This document shows positions 53,099 through 64,000 of a stretch of DNA of 64,000 bases, piece by piece. Made by a program: the position numbers and the translations under genes. The notes beneath the pieces are model-generated. The model was not told the DNA's origin. It did not search any database and saw only the letters and a program-made list of their open reading frames with translations. The DNA comes from Brachionus plicatilis (lineage: Eukaryota; Rotifera; Eurotatoria; Ploima; Brachionidae): assembly GCA_010279815.1 (NCBI GenBank), contig QEOQ01000670.1, positions 126,716 through 190,715 of the forward strand, read 5' to 3'. Every line of letters starts with the position of its first letter. The stretch's first letter is position 1.

Positions 53099-55905
53099 AT
53101 GGGAAACGTGGATAATATGGTCGTATTGGGAGCAAGTATGGCTGGTGGTCTTGCTTTAACTTACTATATGACAAAAAGAGTAAAGCCAATTGATCCATTT
53201 TATGACTTTGAAAACCAATCTGTCGAAATCGATGTAATCATTTTAATAAAACATGAAAAAAAAACTATAAACCAGAATAAAATTTTGAAAGAAAGAGCAA
53301 CATATTAGAGTATGCCCATCTGTTAAAGGAAAATCATTAACTGAGTATAGATTCGAAGATGTTCGAACTCTTTTTGATGTTTTACCCAAAGGCTTAGTTC
53401 TTTCTTGTATGAAAAAGTTAAAAATGAATTTTTCCTAAAATAAAATATTTTTAAAGCCGATGGTCCTTGTGTTGGTCAAAGGGAAGGCCCTGGAAAAGGT
53501 CCTTACATCTGGATGAAATATTCAGAAGTGAGTCAGACTAGAAAAATCAATTATTTTTTTATTAATAATTTATTTAAGGTTATTGAAAAAATAAGGTCTA
53601 TTGGTAGCGGTTTAATTTTCAAGGGTATTGAAAGTAGTAATAGAAGCAACATTGGGATCTATTCCTCTAACCGAAACGAATGGATTATATCTGAACATGC
53701 ATGTTATTCATTTTCGTTTCCTGTGGTGTCCTTATACGATTCTTATGGAAAGGATTCCATTAGATATATCTTAAATCATGGTAAAACTAATGAATAAAAT
53801 AAATATCAATTATTTATTCAAATTAAATTCAAAGCTGAGCTAAGGGCTATTTTTGTTGACACTTTTTCAAGAATAATGAATCTTTTAGAAGTTATTGATC
53901 ATGTTAGTCATCTGAAATTAATAATTCATTTTAATCAATTTTCGGAGAGCGAAAATAAAATTATTGAAAAATATCGTCATAAAATTGCAATAGTTCATTT
54001 TGAGACACTTTTGGTAAATTAAAAATTTTTATTAAAAATATGAATGAAATTTTTGAATAAAGGAAATCGGAAGAAAAAATTTAATACCACCTAATGTGAG
54101 TTTATTAATAATGAAGAAAATATATTAATATTCTTAAAGCCTCCAAAACCATCTGATATTGCCACTGTTTGCTACACTTCTGGTACCACTGGTAATCCAA
54201 AAGGCGCTCTCCTCTCTCATGGTAACATAATTGCAAACGAAGCAGCAATCAATGAAAGGTTAAATCAACCACATTTAAATTTTCTTAGTGATGATCCTCC
54301 AGTGGTTCATATGTCTTATCTTCCATTAGGTACACATTTTTTTATTGTTTTATTTGAATAAACTTAAGAGCTAAATGATTATATTTATAAGCTCATATGT
54401 TGGAAAGACAAGCGAGCATGATGGTGTTCTTAGCAGGTGGAAGACTTGGATTCTTGAGTGGTGACATTACTTGTCTTATAAGTGATGCCCAAGAACTAAA
54501 ACCAAGAGATTTTCCCATTGTTCCGAGGTATAATTTAAGAATTGCCTTAAAAATTAAAGTAAAAAGGATTTTTTGCCAAGACTTTTAAATAAACTATATG
54601 ATAGTGTTAGTAATCAAATAAAAGGTAGTTCAGTAAAACAATTCCTATTAAAAAGAGCGATTGCTGCTAAAGAAGCCGATAGAAAAAGGTAAAGTCATAC
54701 CAAATTATTACTTTATGAATATTTATTTTTTTATTTATTACAGAGGAATTTATCGAAAAGATACATTGTATGATAAATTAGTCTTTAATAAAATTAGAGA
54801 ACGATTAGGTGGCAGAATTTGTCGCATGGCGACAGGTAGCGCACCGATTTCAGACGAAGTAATGATATTTTCGAAAGCTGCTTTTAGCTGTCCCATCCCA
54901 GAAGGATATGGTCAGACTGAGGCTACTTGTAGTGTTACATTCACTCATCCTTTCGATGTTAAACTTGGTAAAAATTGCTTAAAAACTTGATAAAATTTGA
55001 AAAATTAAATTTTTATAATCAAGGTCATTGTGGCCCGCCCGTTAGTTGCTACATGGTCAAACTAGTAGATGTGAGTTAAAAAAAAATTAATTAATTTTTT
55101 TATTTTTTAAATTTAAAGGTGCCTGAAATGAATTACTTTGCATGTAGCAACCAAGGCGAAGTAATAGAAATTAAGTGTTGGGCATAAATTTTAAAATATT
55201 TTTCAAGATTTGCTGCAAAGGCCCAAGTGTTTTTAAAGGATACTTAAAAGATGAAGAAAAAACCAATGAAGCCATAGACAAGGACGGCTGGCTTCATACT
55301 GGAGACGTAAATTTTCAAAATTAAAAAAAAAAACTAACTAGTTAAAAATTTTAGATCGGAATGTGGTTATCCGTAAATAATTAAATTAAATTCTAATTTA
55401 TTAAGGAGTTTTTAAAATTTTTTTAAAACAGAATGGTTGCTTAAAAATAATTGATAGAAAAAAGAATCTTTTCAAACTTTCTCAAGGCGAATATATATCA
55501 CCAGAAAAAATTGAAAATATCTATCTGAGAAGCCAGTTTGTAGCTCAAATAATTATTGAAGGAAATTCCTTAAAAGATTTTGTGGTTGGGATTGTTGTTC
55601 CTGATATAGACTACCTAAGAGAGCATTTCAAAAATCCGAATCTAGACTTGAAAACATTTTGTTCAAATCAATCGTCCAACAGTTTGGTAATGAACGATTT
55701 GGAACTAATAGGAAAAAATTCCGGTCTAATGTCTTATGAAAAAGTTAAAAAAATTCATCTTCATCCAGAGCTGATGAGTCTTGAAAATGGTCTTGCTACG
55801 CCTACAATGAAAATTAAGCGAGCCCAGGTAAGAATCTTTTTCGGAGATGTAATTCGTAAAATGTACAACGAACCTGCAGATTTGAGACCAAGTTCAAAAA
55901 TTTAA
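53099..55905 (+). CDS. ACSL: Long-chain-fatty-acid--CoA ligase (ACSL1/5/6 type)
   Basis: Fifteen exons join in phase to 688 residues: 53099-53233, 53298-53406, 53457-53527, 53579-53780, 53835-54013, 54063-54095, 54140-54329, 54392-54527, 54581-54688, 54744-54967, 55024-55070, 55119-55160, 55208-55306, 55355-55372 and 55432-55905. An N-terminal hydrophobic anchor ([20 protein letters not shown]) is followed by the AMP-binding fold: [11 protein letters not shown] (about 255-265), [22 protein letters not shown] (about 441), [15 protein letters not shown], and [12 protein letters not shown]. The length is that of human ACSL1 (698). The enzyme activates long-chain fatty acids with ATP and CoA on ER or mitochondrial outer membranes. 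Two exons are tiny (33 and 18 bases) but encode conserved residues. The exon 2 acceptor was chosen by phase and is the least certain junction. Confidence 0.93.
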
Positions 55906-56016
55906 TCAATTTTATCTAATAAATAAATGCTTGATTCTAGTTTTATTTTTTATTCTCAAATTAAACAAAAATTGTGCCATTTTAAATAATTTCTAAAAAA
56001 AATTCAAGAATAAAAT

Positions 56017-58772
56017 TTAACTTTGATCTTCAAAAAAATTGATTTTAATGTCTTTTTCGTTTTTTTTATCCGAAAATATCCGAGCACAATATTCAACTTC
56101 GTTCACTAATTTGTTCACTTGTTGATCAAAATAAATAATGTAATCACCAGGAGAAAGAGTCAACCGAAAAATTTGTTGATGATTGCCACCAAATTCAATT
56201 GTAAAATAGTTTTTGACAAATTTTGGAATCTTGAATAAATATATATTAAACTTAACTTTAAAAAGTGAGATTTTTTTTAAAACCCGATTTCCGTCTTTTT
56301 GATAAACCATTAATGTTACATTTGGAACTGTCTTTAAATATGGAGTGCAAAAACTGAAAATCATATACTCAGACTTCTTCCGTTTAATAGATACTTCGAA
56401 TTTTAGAATTTTCTTTTCACCTAAATCAACAATCAGACCATTCGAGAGCCAATTAGTTGGTCGGAGATTAGATAAACATAAAAAAATAGTCTAAAAATCT
56501 ACTTCCTAAGAGTGAAAATTAATTAAATAAAATTAAATTACTAAAAAAATAATTAAACATAAGTTATTTAATTTTTTGATTTAAAAAAATCTTGAAGACA
56601 ATTCAATCAAAAATTAATTATTAAAGATAAAAAAAACATAAATATTTTTGTATTTAGATTACATAAACAAGTAAAATGCGTTGGAAAATCTAATGAATTT
56701 AAAAGACGATAAATTTGTTAATTAAAGTCATTCTAGAAAGCGTAAGACATGACCATACCATAAATCTTAATTAATTTTTTTTTATGTTTATCTAATCCCT
56801 GTCCCAATAAGTTTATTAATTCAATTACCGATATGTTGTTTAGGATAGAGGAAACTTTTAGCAGTATCTATTTTCCATTGTGTAAATAAAGTTGATTTTT
56901 TTGCCAAACTTGAATTCTTTTAAAATTTTTTTAAGCCTTGTTTTTAATTTTAGATTTAAATTAATTTAATCTAACTATTTTATCCGTAGAGATCTCTTTT
57001 TCTGGTAAAAGATTTACAATTGTAATACCCTCAAAGCATTTGATAAAATCTTCGTAGGTCATACTAGACAATTTAAATAAATGACAAGAAAAATTGAATC
57101 AATTTTCTTAAATTGAAATAAATAGGCTTACAAAAATTCTCCTGGATATGTGGTCCATAGTCCTACAGATTTCAACATTGACTCTAATTTTTGATAGCTC
57201 TGTTTCCTTAGAAAAAATACAGAAAAATAATCAAGAAAAAATTTTTGTATTACTTTTTAATATCATCAATTTTATTGTGTGGATTATGAATTTTTATGTA
57301 TCGAATACCTTTTACTTGATCCACTTCGGAAACAAGATACTGATGCTTATCAAATATTCCAAACATTTCAGCGATCCGATCCTATTTTGAATAATTTAAT
57401 TATCTATAAAATTAATTTTATTCTAAAATAATTGAAACTAACATTTAGCTGATAGCAGCCAACTAAGTCTTTTCTTTTCGATGCAAATTTTAGAATTTCA
57501 AATAGCTCATCTACAGTTGGTACGACACTATCTGGTTTGTTATCAAATTCTTCATTTATAAATCTAAATATTTTGCGGGCAGTTTCAGAAATAATCGGCT
57601 GTTTGTTTGTAACTAACATCGAAATGTCAGTATAGTAATTATCATGTATTCCTCCAGATAAAAATAAAGATGAGTTTGATAATAAACCTCCGTGTAAAAG
57701 GTCATAGCTTCCGACAAATCTAAGTTCAAAATTTAATTAAAAAATTAAAAAAATTTTTTTTCTACTTCGCAACTGCTTTTTCAAACAAAGGTATCCAAAA
57801 TTCATTTTGGTAAGTTAAATTTCTGGTGAAAAATAGATCATAGTTTTTGTTCACTGGAAGATAATCGTCAATAACTATATCATACCATTCTCCCAATTGC
57901 CAAAATCTAAAATGGTATGCACCAATGTTCATATTTTTTTTACAAGCATTATCTCTGGGAATAACATGTGACAGTAATTCTTTGTTATAAGTTATACCCA
58001 TAATTGCTGCAATCATAAAGCAATCTCCAAGAACACCCTGGAATATATCGTGGATGGAAAAATAATTGACATAGTCATACAAAGAGAAGTTTTTAGGCAA
58101 TGGGGTTCCATTTTCATTTAGCACAAATTCATTTTGTAATTGCAAAGCGGATCGATTGTGATAGGAAATAACCTAAATTTTAAACTTAAAATATTAATTT
58201 AACATTTAAATTATTTATTTTACTGCACATCTTTCCCATTTAATTAACGAGTCAAGCTCGGATAGATCAAAAGTATTTTTACAAGCAAAACTCTTGACTA
58301 GTGAAGAGGCCAAGTCAGTGTTGATAGTGGGAGATAGAACTTTAACATTCGGTCTAAAATAAGGATCATGAAAAGCTTCAGCATCTTCGCGTATTCGCCT
58401 AATGTCCTGATCTTTAAATAGCTTTATTTCCGCATTGTTAAATAACCGGCTTTTTACTGTTTCTTTTTGATCATCGTCAGATAAATCACTGACATCTTCG
58501 TCATTCCTAAACACTAGTATTTGATTTTCTTCCGATTCATTTTCAGAATCCGAAATAATTGGACTTGAAGGTGTCCTTTTGATATTGGGAAACTGTGAGC
58601 TTGCTTCACAGCTCTCTTCGTCCTCAGACAAACTCTCATTTTTACAATCAATATCATTATTTCTTTTCAAATTGTTGTTAGCTGGTACAAAAATTTTATT
58701 ATTTTCTTCTATTTTTGAGCATTTATCTCCCATTTTAGTTGCTGTTTGGAAAATAATTTCGGAACAAAACAT
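56017..58772 (-). CDS. Calpain-like cysteine protease 1 of a three-gene array
   Basis: Minus-strand exons 58224-58772, 57766-58172, 57443-57719, 57254-57381, 57132-57206, 56976-57063 and 56017-56490 give about 665 residues. An acidic Ser-rich N-terminus of about 180 residues precedes the two-part protease core. The catalytic triad is present: Cys234 (FQGVLGDCFMIAAI), His424 (DKHQYLVSEV) and Asn444 (IKIHNPHN). The EF motif GEFFMTYEDFIKCFEG and the C-terminal calpain beta-sandwich end (YCARIFSDKK) follow. There are no penta-EF-hands. Classical GDCW and NPWG are here GDCF and NPHN. Calpains are intracellular, usually Ca2+-dependent proteases. A small exon present in the two sister genes between 56491 and 56975 was not found here; the frame stays open without it. 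A shorter start at Met 58733 is possible. It is the most diverged of the three copies. Confidence 0.85.
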
Positions 58773-58929
58773 AAATTAAATCAGAATTTTTTTTTTACAT
58801 AGTATCTAATTTAATTTTAAAAAAATGAAAAAAAACTGATTTAATTTAAAAAATTTAATTATATCAAAATTTAAGTCATTATTTATTGATTAAAAAAATT
58901 GAATCTAAAAAAAAAGATAAGATTTTAAT

Positions 58930-61010
58930 TTAGAATTTGATTTTTCTGCTAATTACCGAATTTTCATTTGTTCTGGAATAAAAAATTCTTACACAAACAT
59001 CAAGATCATTTTTTATTTCGGTTCTGGCTATAAATATAGCTTTATACTTTCCTGAGTCTAGAAAAAGATTAAATATTTGTTGCATTGAATAAACTTGAGA
59101 GTGAAAAACTCCAACGGAATTTCCATTTTTGGTTATTTTAACCTTGGTCAAAAAGCATTCAGTGGTGTAATTTTGGCAAATCGTCAATAAAATATGCTCT
59201 TTTATACTTGACCGAATCTCAAAGTTAACTCTAAACTCTGCTCCCACATCTCTTTTCGACATTCGACCTTGTATATGAAGTATTTTCCATTGATTAAATA
59301 AATTCTAAAATAAATAAATACTTCAATTTTTTAATTTTTTTTTAATTCAATTAACTTACACACTTTAGCTTCAACTTTTTAGGATACTTAAAGTAAGAAA
59401 TTCATTAAAAAATTGATAATAGAGTAGAAATTGATGTTCAAAATTGCATACTTTTTCAGGTAAATTTTGAACTGACTTTTCTGGTAAAAGATTGAAAACA
59501 CATATTATATCAAAACAATTTACAAAATCATTAAATTGCATACTTAAAATTTTCGATATTTTTTTTGATAATTTCAAAGTAGATACTAAATTTACTAAAA
59601 TTCTCCAAGATAAGTTCCAGATGCACCAAGTTTCTTTAATTTTGACTCAAACTCGAAGTATTTTTTAGTTCTAAATACAAATGTAGAAGCTTTTTAGCAA
59701 AATTTTTTCTTGTTACCTCTTTATCATGTCTGGGTAGTTATGAGGATTTTGTATTTTGACAATTTTGCTCTTATCAAATACATGAATGCTCTTTACAGCA
59801 TATTGATGATGTCTTATCACACCAAAAGAATTTGATTTTTGCTTTTAAAAATTAGCAAAAAAAATTTAACCAAAGTTAATAAAAAAAATTACCAAAGTTG
59901 AATGGCATCCCACTATATTTTTGTTCTTTAAAGCAAATGCAATTATAAAAAACAATTCTTCTATATTTGGACAGGCAGCTTCGATGCTACCAAATTGTTC
60001 CTTGAGAGAATTGGCTCTGTATTCCGCTTGATTGTTTTGAATCGGTGATTTTGATGTAACGTGAAGAATCAACTCTGAATAGTAAACATTCTGAATGCCT
60101 CCGGAAAATAAAACAGCTATATTTTCGGTATGACCCCCATTTAATACTTCAAAATTTCCTAAAAATCTTTCAATATTTACTTAATAAATAAATTTAAAAT
60201 AAAAAAACTTAATTCTAATTACTTAGCAATTGATTTCTCTAAAAGAGAAATCCAAAATTCATTTTGAAATCTTAAATTTCTTGCAAATAAAGGATTATGA
60301 GCAGTGTCAACAGGTAGAAAATCATCAATTACAACATCGTACCATTCACCTAATTTCCACAGTCTGAAATGGTAAGCTCCTATTTTCATATTTTTTCTAT
60401 AAGCATTATCCATTGGTGCCAAATGAAGCAAGATTTCTTTGTTATTACAAATGCTCAAAATAGTTGCTATCATGAAACAGTCGCCCAATATACCTTGAAA
60501 AATATCATCAGATGAAAAGTAACTTGCATAATCGGCTTTGGTAAAATTTTGACTTAGAGCTTTTCCATTTGAATCAAGAACAAACTCATAGTTTCCTATT
60601 CGTTTATCATAACAGATGAGTTGAGGCTTTTTCCATTTTATTTTTGAATTTATTTCATCTGAATTGTTCTTATTCTGTACTTTAAACATACTCAAGAGAA
60701 TTTTGGCAAAATCTGTATTCATGCTGTTGACTATTTTTTTGATACCTGGAAGAAAATGCGGATCTTCGAATGGTTTTGTTGAAGAGCGTATTTCGCTTAT
60801 ATCCTGATCTTTGTACAAATTTATCTGTGATGGCTTATATGTGTTGATTAGAATTTGATTTTTGATCAAAACAGATTTGGGTCTTTCCACCATTAAAAAA
60901 TTATCTTCATCAATTTGATCTTCCAAAGATTTTTCTATCAAAAATAATTGTACATAATCATCGTTGTTTTCAAGTCGTTCATCGTTTTCACAATCCATTC
61001 TTGACAACAT
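58930..61010 (-). CDS. Calpain-like cysteine protease 2 of the array
   Basis: Exons on the minus strand: 60223-61010, 59893-60166, 59717-59841, 59596-59670, 59452-59542, 59360-59374 (15 bases) and 58930-59304, about 580 residues. The domain order is an acidic N-terminus, PC1 with Cys178 (FQGILGDCFMIATI), PC2 with His366 (RHHQYAVKSI) and Asn386 (VKIQNPHN), then the calpain beta-sandwich domain ending VCVRIFYSRTNE. Between PC1 and PC2 the FSGGIQNVYYSEL segment corresponds to the F-TGG- motif of calpains. Both signature tryptophans of the active site are replaced (Phe after Cys, His after Asn-Pro), as in its sisters. No EF-hands. Introns match those of the neighbour at 61277 in position and phase, which shows tandem duplication. 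The 15-base exon (LKLKC) is inferred from phase and from the sister gene's matching exon. Confidence 0.87.
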
Positions 61011-61276
61011 TAAAAGTCACTTAGCTCAATCGTTGTTAAGACTTTTGATTCATGGCTCAAATTAAGTTATTGTATAAAATTAGATTTTAAATTTCAAAAT
61101 TCAATTAAGCTATAATAAATTTAATAAAAAAATTTAAAGTAACTTTTTTTTAAATTTTTTATTTAATAAAAAAAGTGATAAAACAAAATTAGATTGAATC
61201 AAATAAATGCCTATCATCCTCGACCAGGTGTCAAAAATTTTATCTTAAAAAAAATTTAATTTTTAATTTTCACTTT

Positions 61277-63436
61277 TTAATAATTTACCATGCATTGACT
61301 TGCTTTATTGTAAAAGATTCTTGCACACACATTAACACTGCTTTTAATTTCTATTCCAGCTTCGAATACGGCAATATAAGTTCCAGAATCTAGAAATAAA
61401 TCAAAATTTTGCTGTGTTGAAAAGCAATTTGAAGTGTATCTGGCGATTTGTTGTAAATTTTTGTACAAATTTAATACAACCAAAAAATTAACATTTGAAT
61501 ATTCTTGACATAAAGTAATTATTAAATGCTCCTTGGTGGTAGCTTTTACTTGGAAATCAACTCTAAACTGAGAGCCAATTGCATTACCGGACATCCTGCC
61601 TCGCATATGTAAAATTTTCCACTGAGTAAAAATAGTCTTTTCGAATATGAATTTAAAAAAATGTTCACAAAAATACTTTTTTACTTCTTACGCATTTTAT
61701 CTTCAAGTTTTTTGCCTAAAAAAAAAATCAAATAAAGATTGAAAATGTCTGCTTTGCTTTTCTAATTACTTTTTTAGGCAGTTTAACAACCGGCTTTTCC
61801 GGAAGCAGATTATATACACAATAATTTTCATAGCAATCCAAAAAATGACTGAAATTCATGCTAGATATTTTGAGTGAAATTTTTCTTAAAAAATAAGAAG
61901 TTGGTAAAAATTACTAAAATTCTCCATAGTAAGTCTTGGGAAATCCTTTACTGATCAAAAATTTTTCGAATTGAATATATTGATGTGTTCTTTTAGAATT
62001 ATTTCAACCGCATCCTAAATAAATTATTTAATTACCTTTTAATGCTGTCAGAATTTGAATTGTGCGGATTTTGAACTCTGACAATTTTCATTCTATTCAC
62101 CAAAAAAGCCGCTGTTACAGCATACTGATGCCCTTTGTTTGCACCAAAATGTGCCGTTATGTCCTAAAACACATTTTTATTCAAAAAATAAAAATTTAAT
62201 AGCTCTTTTTTTATATTTTACTAAATTTGAATTGCATCCTATTAAGTTTTTTGTTTTTAATGCGTACTGAAATATTTGAAAAAGTTCGTCAACATTTGGT
62301 GAAGCTGCTTGAACACTTCCAAACTGCTCTTGCAACGAACGAGCAAAGAAAAAAGCATTATTGTTTGTAATTGGAGAACCATTTGTTGCATTTTTTACCA
62401 ACTCAGACACATACAAGTTATGAACGCCACCAGAAAAAGTCATCGAAATGCTTTCAGTAAATCCACCGTTTAAATTGACATATCTTCCAACGAATCTTTG
62501 CCAAAAAATAATTTTAAATAAATTTAAATAAATAAATTACTTTGCTACACTTTTTTCTAAAAGACAAATCCAAAATTCATTTAAATATTTCATATTTTTT
62601 GCAAACAAAGGACATTGTTTGGAGTCCAAAGGCAAATAATCATCAACTACAACATCGTACCATTCACCTAATTTCCACAGTCTGAAATGGTATGCTCCTA
62701 TTTTCATATTTTTTCTATAAGCATTATCCATTGGCACAACAAAAGTCATTAATTCCTTATTGGAACAAATGCTCAAAAAAGTGGCTATCATGAAACAATC
62801 GCCAAGATGGCCCTGAAAACAGTCATCAGATGAAAAGCATTTGACATAATCAGCTTCTGTAAATCCATTTCCAAGACCCCTACCATTATTATCAATTACA
62901 AATTCGTAGCGTCCTACTCGAAGGTTATAGCAAATAGCCTGAGGTCTTTTCCATCTAACTTTTGAATTCAATTCTGAATAATTTTGCCGGTTTTGTACAT
63001 GAAATTCTTGGCAAAGAGCATCTAATGTATCTGAAAAATTCCCTGAACTAGTATCTTCTCTACTGTTTGGTGGAACAATCGCATTAAGGTTACACGGAAA
63101 ATGTGGATCTCTGAATGGCTTATTGCGACGCCTTATTTGGCCTATACTCTGTTTTTTAAATAAATTTATTTGGAATGGTTTAAAGGTATTTATCAATTTT
63201 TTCTTTTTGGTACTAGCTGATTTACTACTAGAACGTGTCAGCTCTTGCTGATCCCATTCTTCTTCCAAGTCTTCCATTGCTTTTTCAATAACAAGCAGTT
63301 CTTGATCTTCAAGATCAGAAATTTCATCATCAGATAGTTCCGAATCCTCACTTTCCAAGCAGTTTAAATCTTTTATCGAAAATTCAGTTTCGGATTTTTT
63401 TTTACCAAGTAAAAAATTTCCAAACAATTTTTTCAT
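61277..63436 (-). CDS. Calpain-like cysteine protease 3 of the array
   Basis: Exons on the minus strand: 62541-63436, 62222-62495, 62036-62163, 61915-61989, 61770-61860, 61692-61715 (24 bases) and 61277-61636, about 615 residues. It has a Ser/Glu/Asp-rich N-terminus, then Cys214 (FQGHLGDCFMIATF), RFVGRYVNLNGG-like and FSGGVHNLYVSEL segments, His402 (NKGHQYAVTAA, the copy closest to the classical GHAYSV) and Asn422 (VRVQNPHN). The linker GEFYMNFSHFLDCYENYCVY follows, then the beta-sandwich domain ending VCARIFYNKA. No EF-hands. The active-site tryptophans are Phe and His. The phrase KLWKLGEWYDVVIDD-like (LWKLGEWYDVVVDDYLP) is shared with its neighbours. With all three triad residues kept it is probably an active protease, but this is untested. 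It is divergent from THOC6 with only 253 bases between the two starts. Confidence 0.88.
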
Positions 63437-63689
63437 TGTAAATTAATGCAACCATTTTTTGTCTGTTCAGAGACAAAATGAAATTTTTTTTATCGAATTA
63501 TCTCAGCATGGAAAATTAGATTTATGATCTTAGAAAGATAAGTTAAGAATTTTTTTTTTTTCTCTTGAAAAAATGTTAAGTTACTATTTATTTTTGCAGC
63601 ATGAAATTTTGCTTTAAATTTGTAAGTAAAAAAATTAATATTTATGACATCAAAAAAAATTATACAATTAAATAATCAATTGCAAAAAA

Positions 63690-64000
63690 ATGCAGTCTCA
63701 ATTAGATAACAATTTAAAATCGCTTTACACTACCATTTTTTCTTTGAAATTTTCTCCGGATGGTAAATATTTGGCTGCATGTGATAACTTTGGCAAAATT
63801 TATGTATACAAGTTGGTATTGTAACATTTAAGAAATTCTTTTTTTAAAAATGTTACATCATTCTAAGACTTAGCAGTGTGTTAAGCGCTGATTGTATAGA
63901 AAAGTCAAAGTATCCGAATCTAAAATTTAAAGCTGATAGCTGCAGTCTTTACAGCATAGAGAGTTCAAATGACTTTCTTTTTTGGTAAATATTATATTTA
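63690..64000 (+). CDS. THOC6: THO complex subunit 6 (WD40 protein), 5' part only
   Basis: The window ends inside this gene. Exon 1 runs from 63690 to 63811 (or 63815) and exon 2 from about 63872 to 63984, with a donor GTAAAT. The first exon, LYTTIFSLKFSPDGKYLAAC followed by DNFGKIYVY, lines up with the start of THOC6 ([20 protein letters not shown]), a WD40 blade. Exon 2 continues SVLSADCIEK and ends SIESSNDFLFW, at the place where the second blade should begin. THOC6 belongs to the THO/TREX complex, which couples transcription to mRNA export. The exact exon 1 donor is ambiguous. The start Met is the first after an AT-rich leader. Confidence 0.75.

Noticed and set aside
1..64000. CRISPR arrays, operons, rRNA or tRNA genes
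   Set aside because: The genes are spliced eukaryotic genes; I saw no regularly spaced repeats, and no cloverleaf or rRNA-like conserved stretch that I could support by eye.

Overview
The window is nuclear DNA of an animal. The genes are split by many short introns (often 45-60 bases), the spacers are extremely AT-rich, and the recognisable proteins are metazoan: a HOW/Quaking STAR protein, PIAS SUMO ligases, a KIF4 chromokinesin, calpains, WASHC3, THOC6, a GGTase-I beta subunit and a long-chain acyl-CoA synthetase. Low GC, tiny introns and lineage-specific duplications suggest a small invertebrate; a monogonont rotifer-like genome is my best guess, but the sequence does not prove it. Exon limits were derived by hand from GT/AG sites, reading phase and remembered family motifs. 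They are models, not transcripts.

Layout. 1-9.2 kb: one PRELID3/slowmo gene (minus), then a gene-poor repeat field and a 696-base assembly gap. 9.3-16 kb: two tandem STAR/KH genes (plus); the first has two alternative first exons. 16.4-24.2 kb: two related secreted helical-repeat proteins of unknown function (plus). They flank a minus-strand pair (a divergent PIAS-like protein and WASHC3) and a plus-strand coiled-coil gene. 24.2-29.5 kb: repeats. 29.5-36.1 kb: a canonical PIAS gene with an unusually GC-rich exon and a 3.9-kb intron packed with small transposons. 38.3-41.1 kb: PGGT1B (plus) facing TMEM86 (minus). 42.5-49.0 kb: KIF4 (minus) without its usual Cys-rich tail. 49.7-50.0 kb: a small AT-hook exon pair. 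53.1-55.9 kb: a 15-exon acyl-CoA synthetase (plus). 56.0-63.4 kb: three tandem calpains (minus). 63.7 kb to the end: the first exons of THOC6 (plus).

Mobile DNA is a main theme. I recognise a family of small, nearly palindromic elements of about 220-580 bp, with terminal repeats like GGCATTGTGAAATTC and, in several copies, exact 9-base target duplications (Mutator-like). There are also hAT-like (8-base), Tc1/mariner-like (TA) and piggyBac-like (TTAA) non-autonomous elements. One insertion is nested and gives a relative age.

The observations I rate highest are: a sharp 143-base gene-conversion-like tract in the KH exons of the two STAR genes; alternative QUA1 exons, an in-frame 48-base intron coding for basic residues, and clustered ACUAAY motifs downstream of STAR gene A; the calpain array, which keeps Cys/His/Asn but replaces both signature active-site tryptophans; and the unassigned secreted helical-repeat family. 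Nothing here looks like a prokaryotic accessory system.
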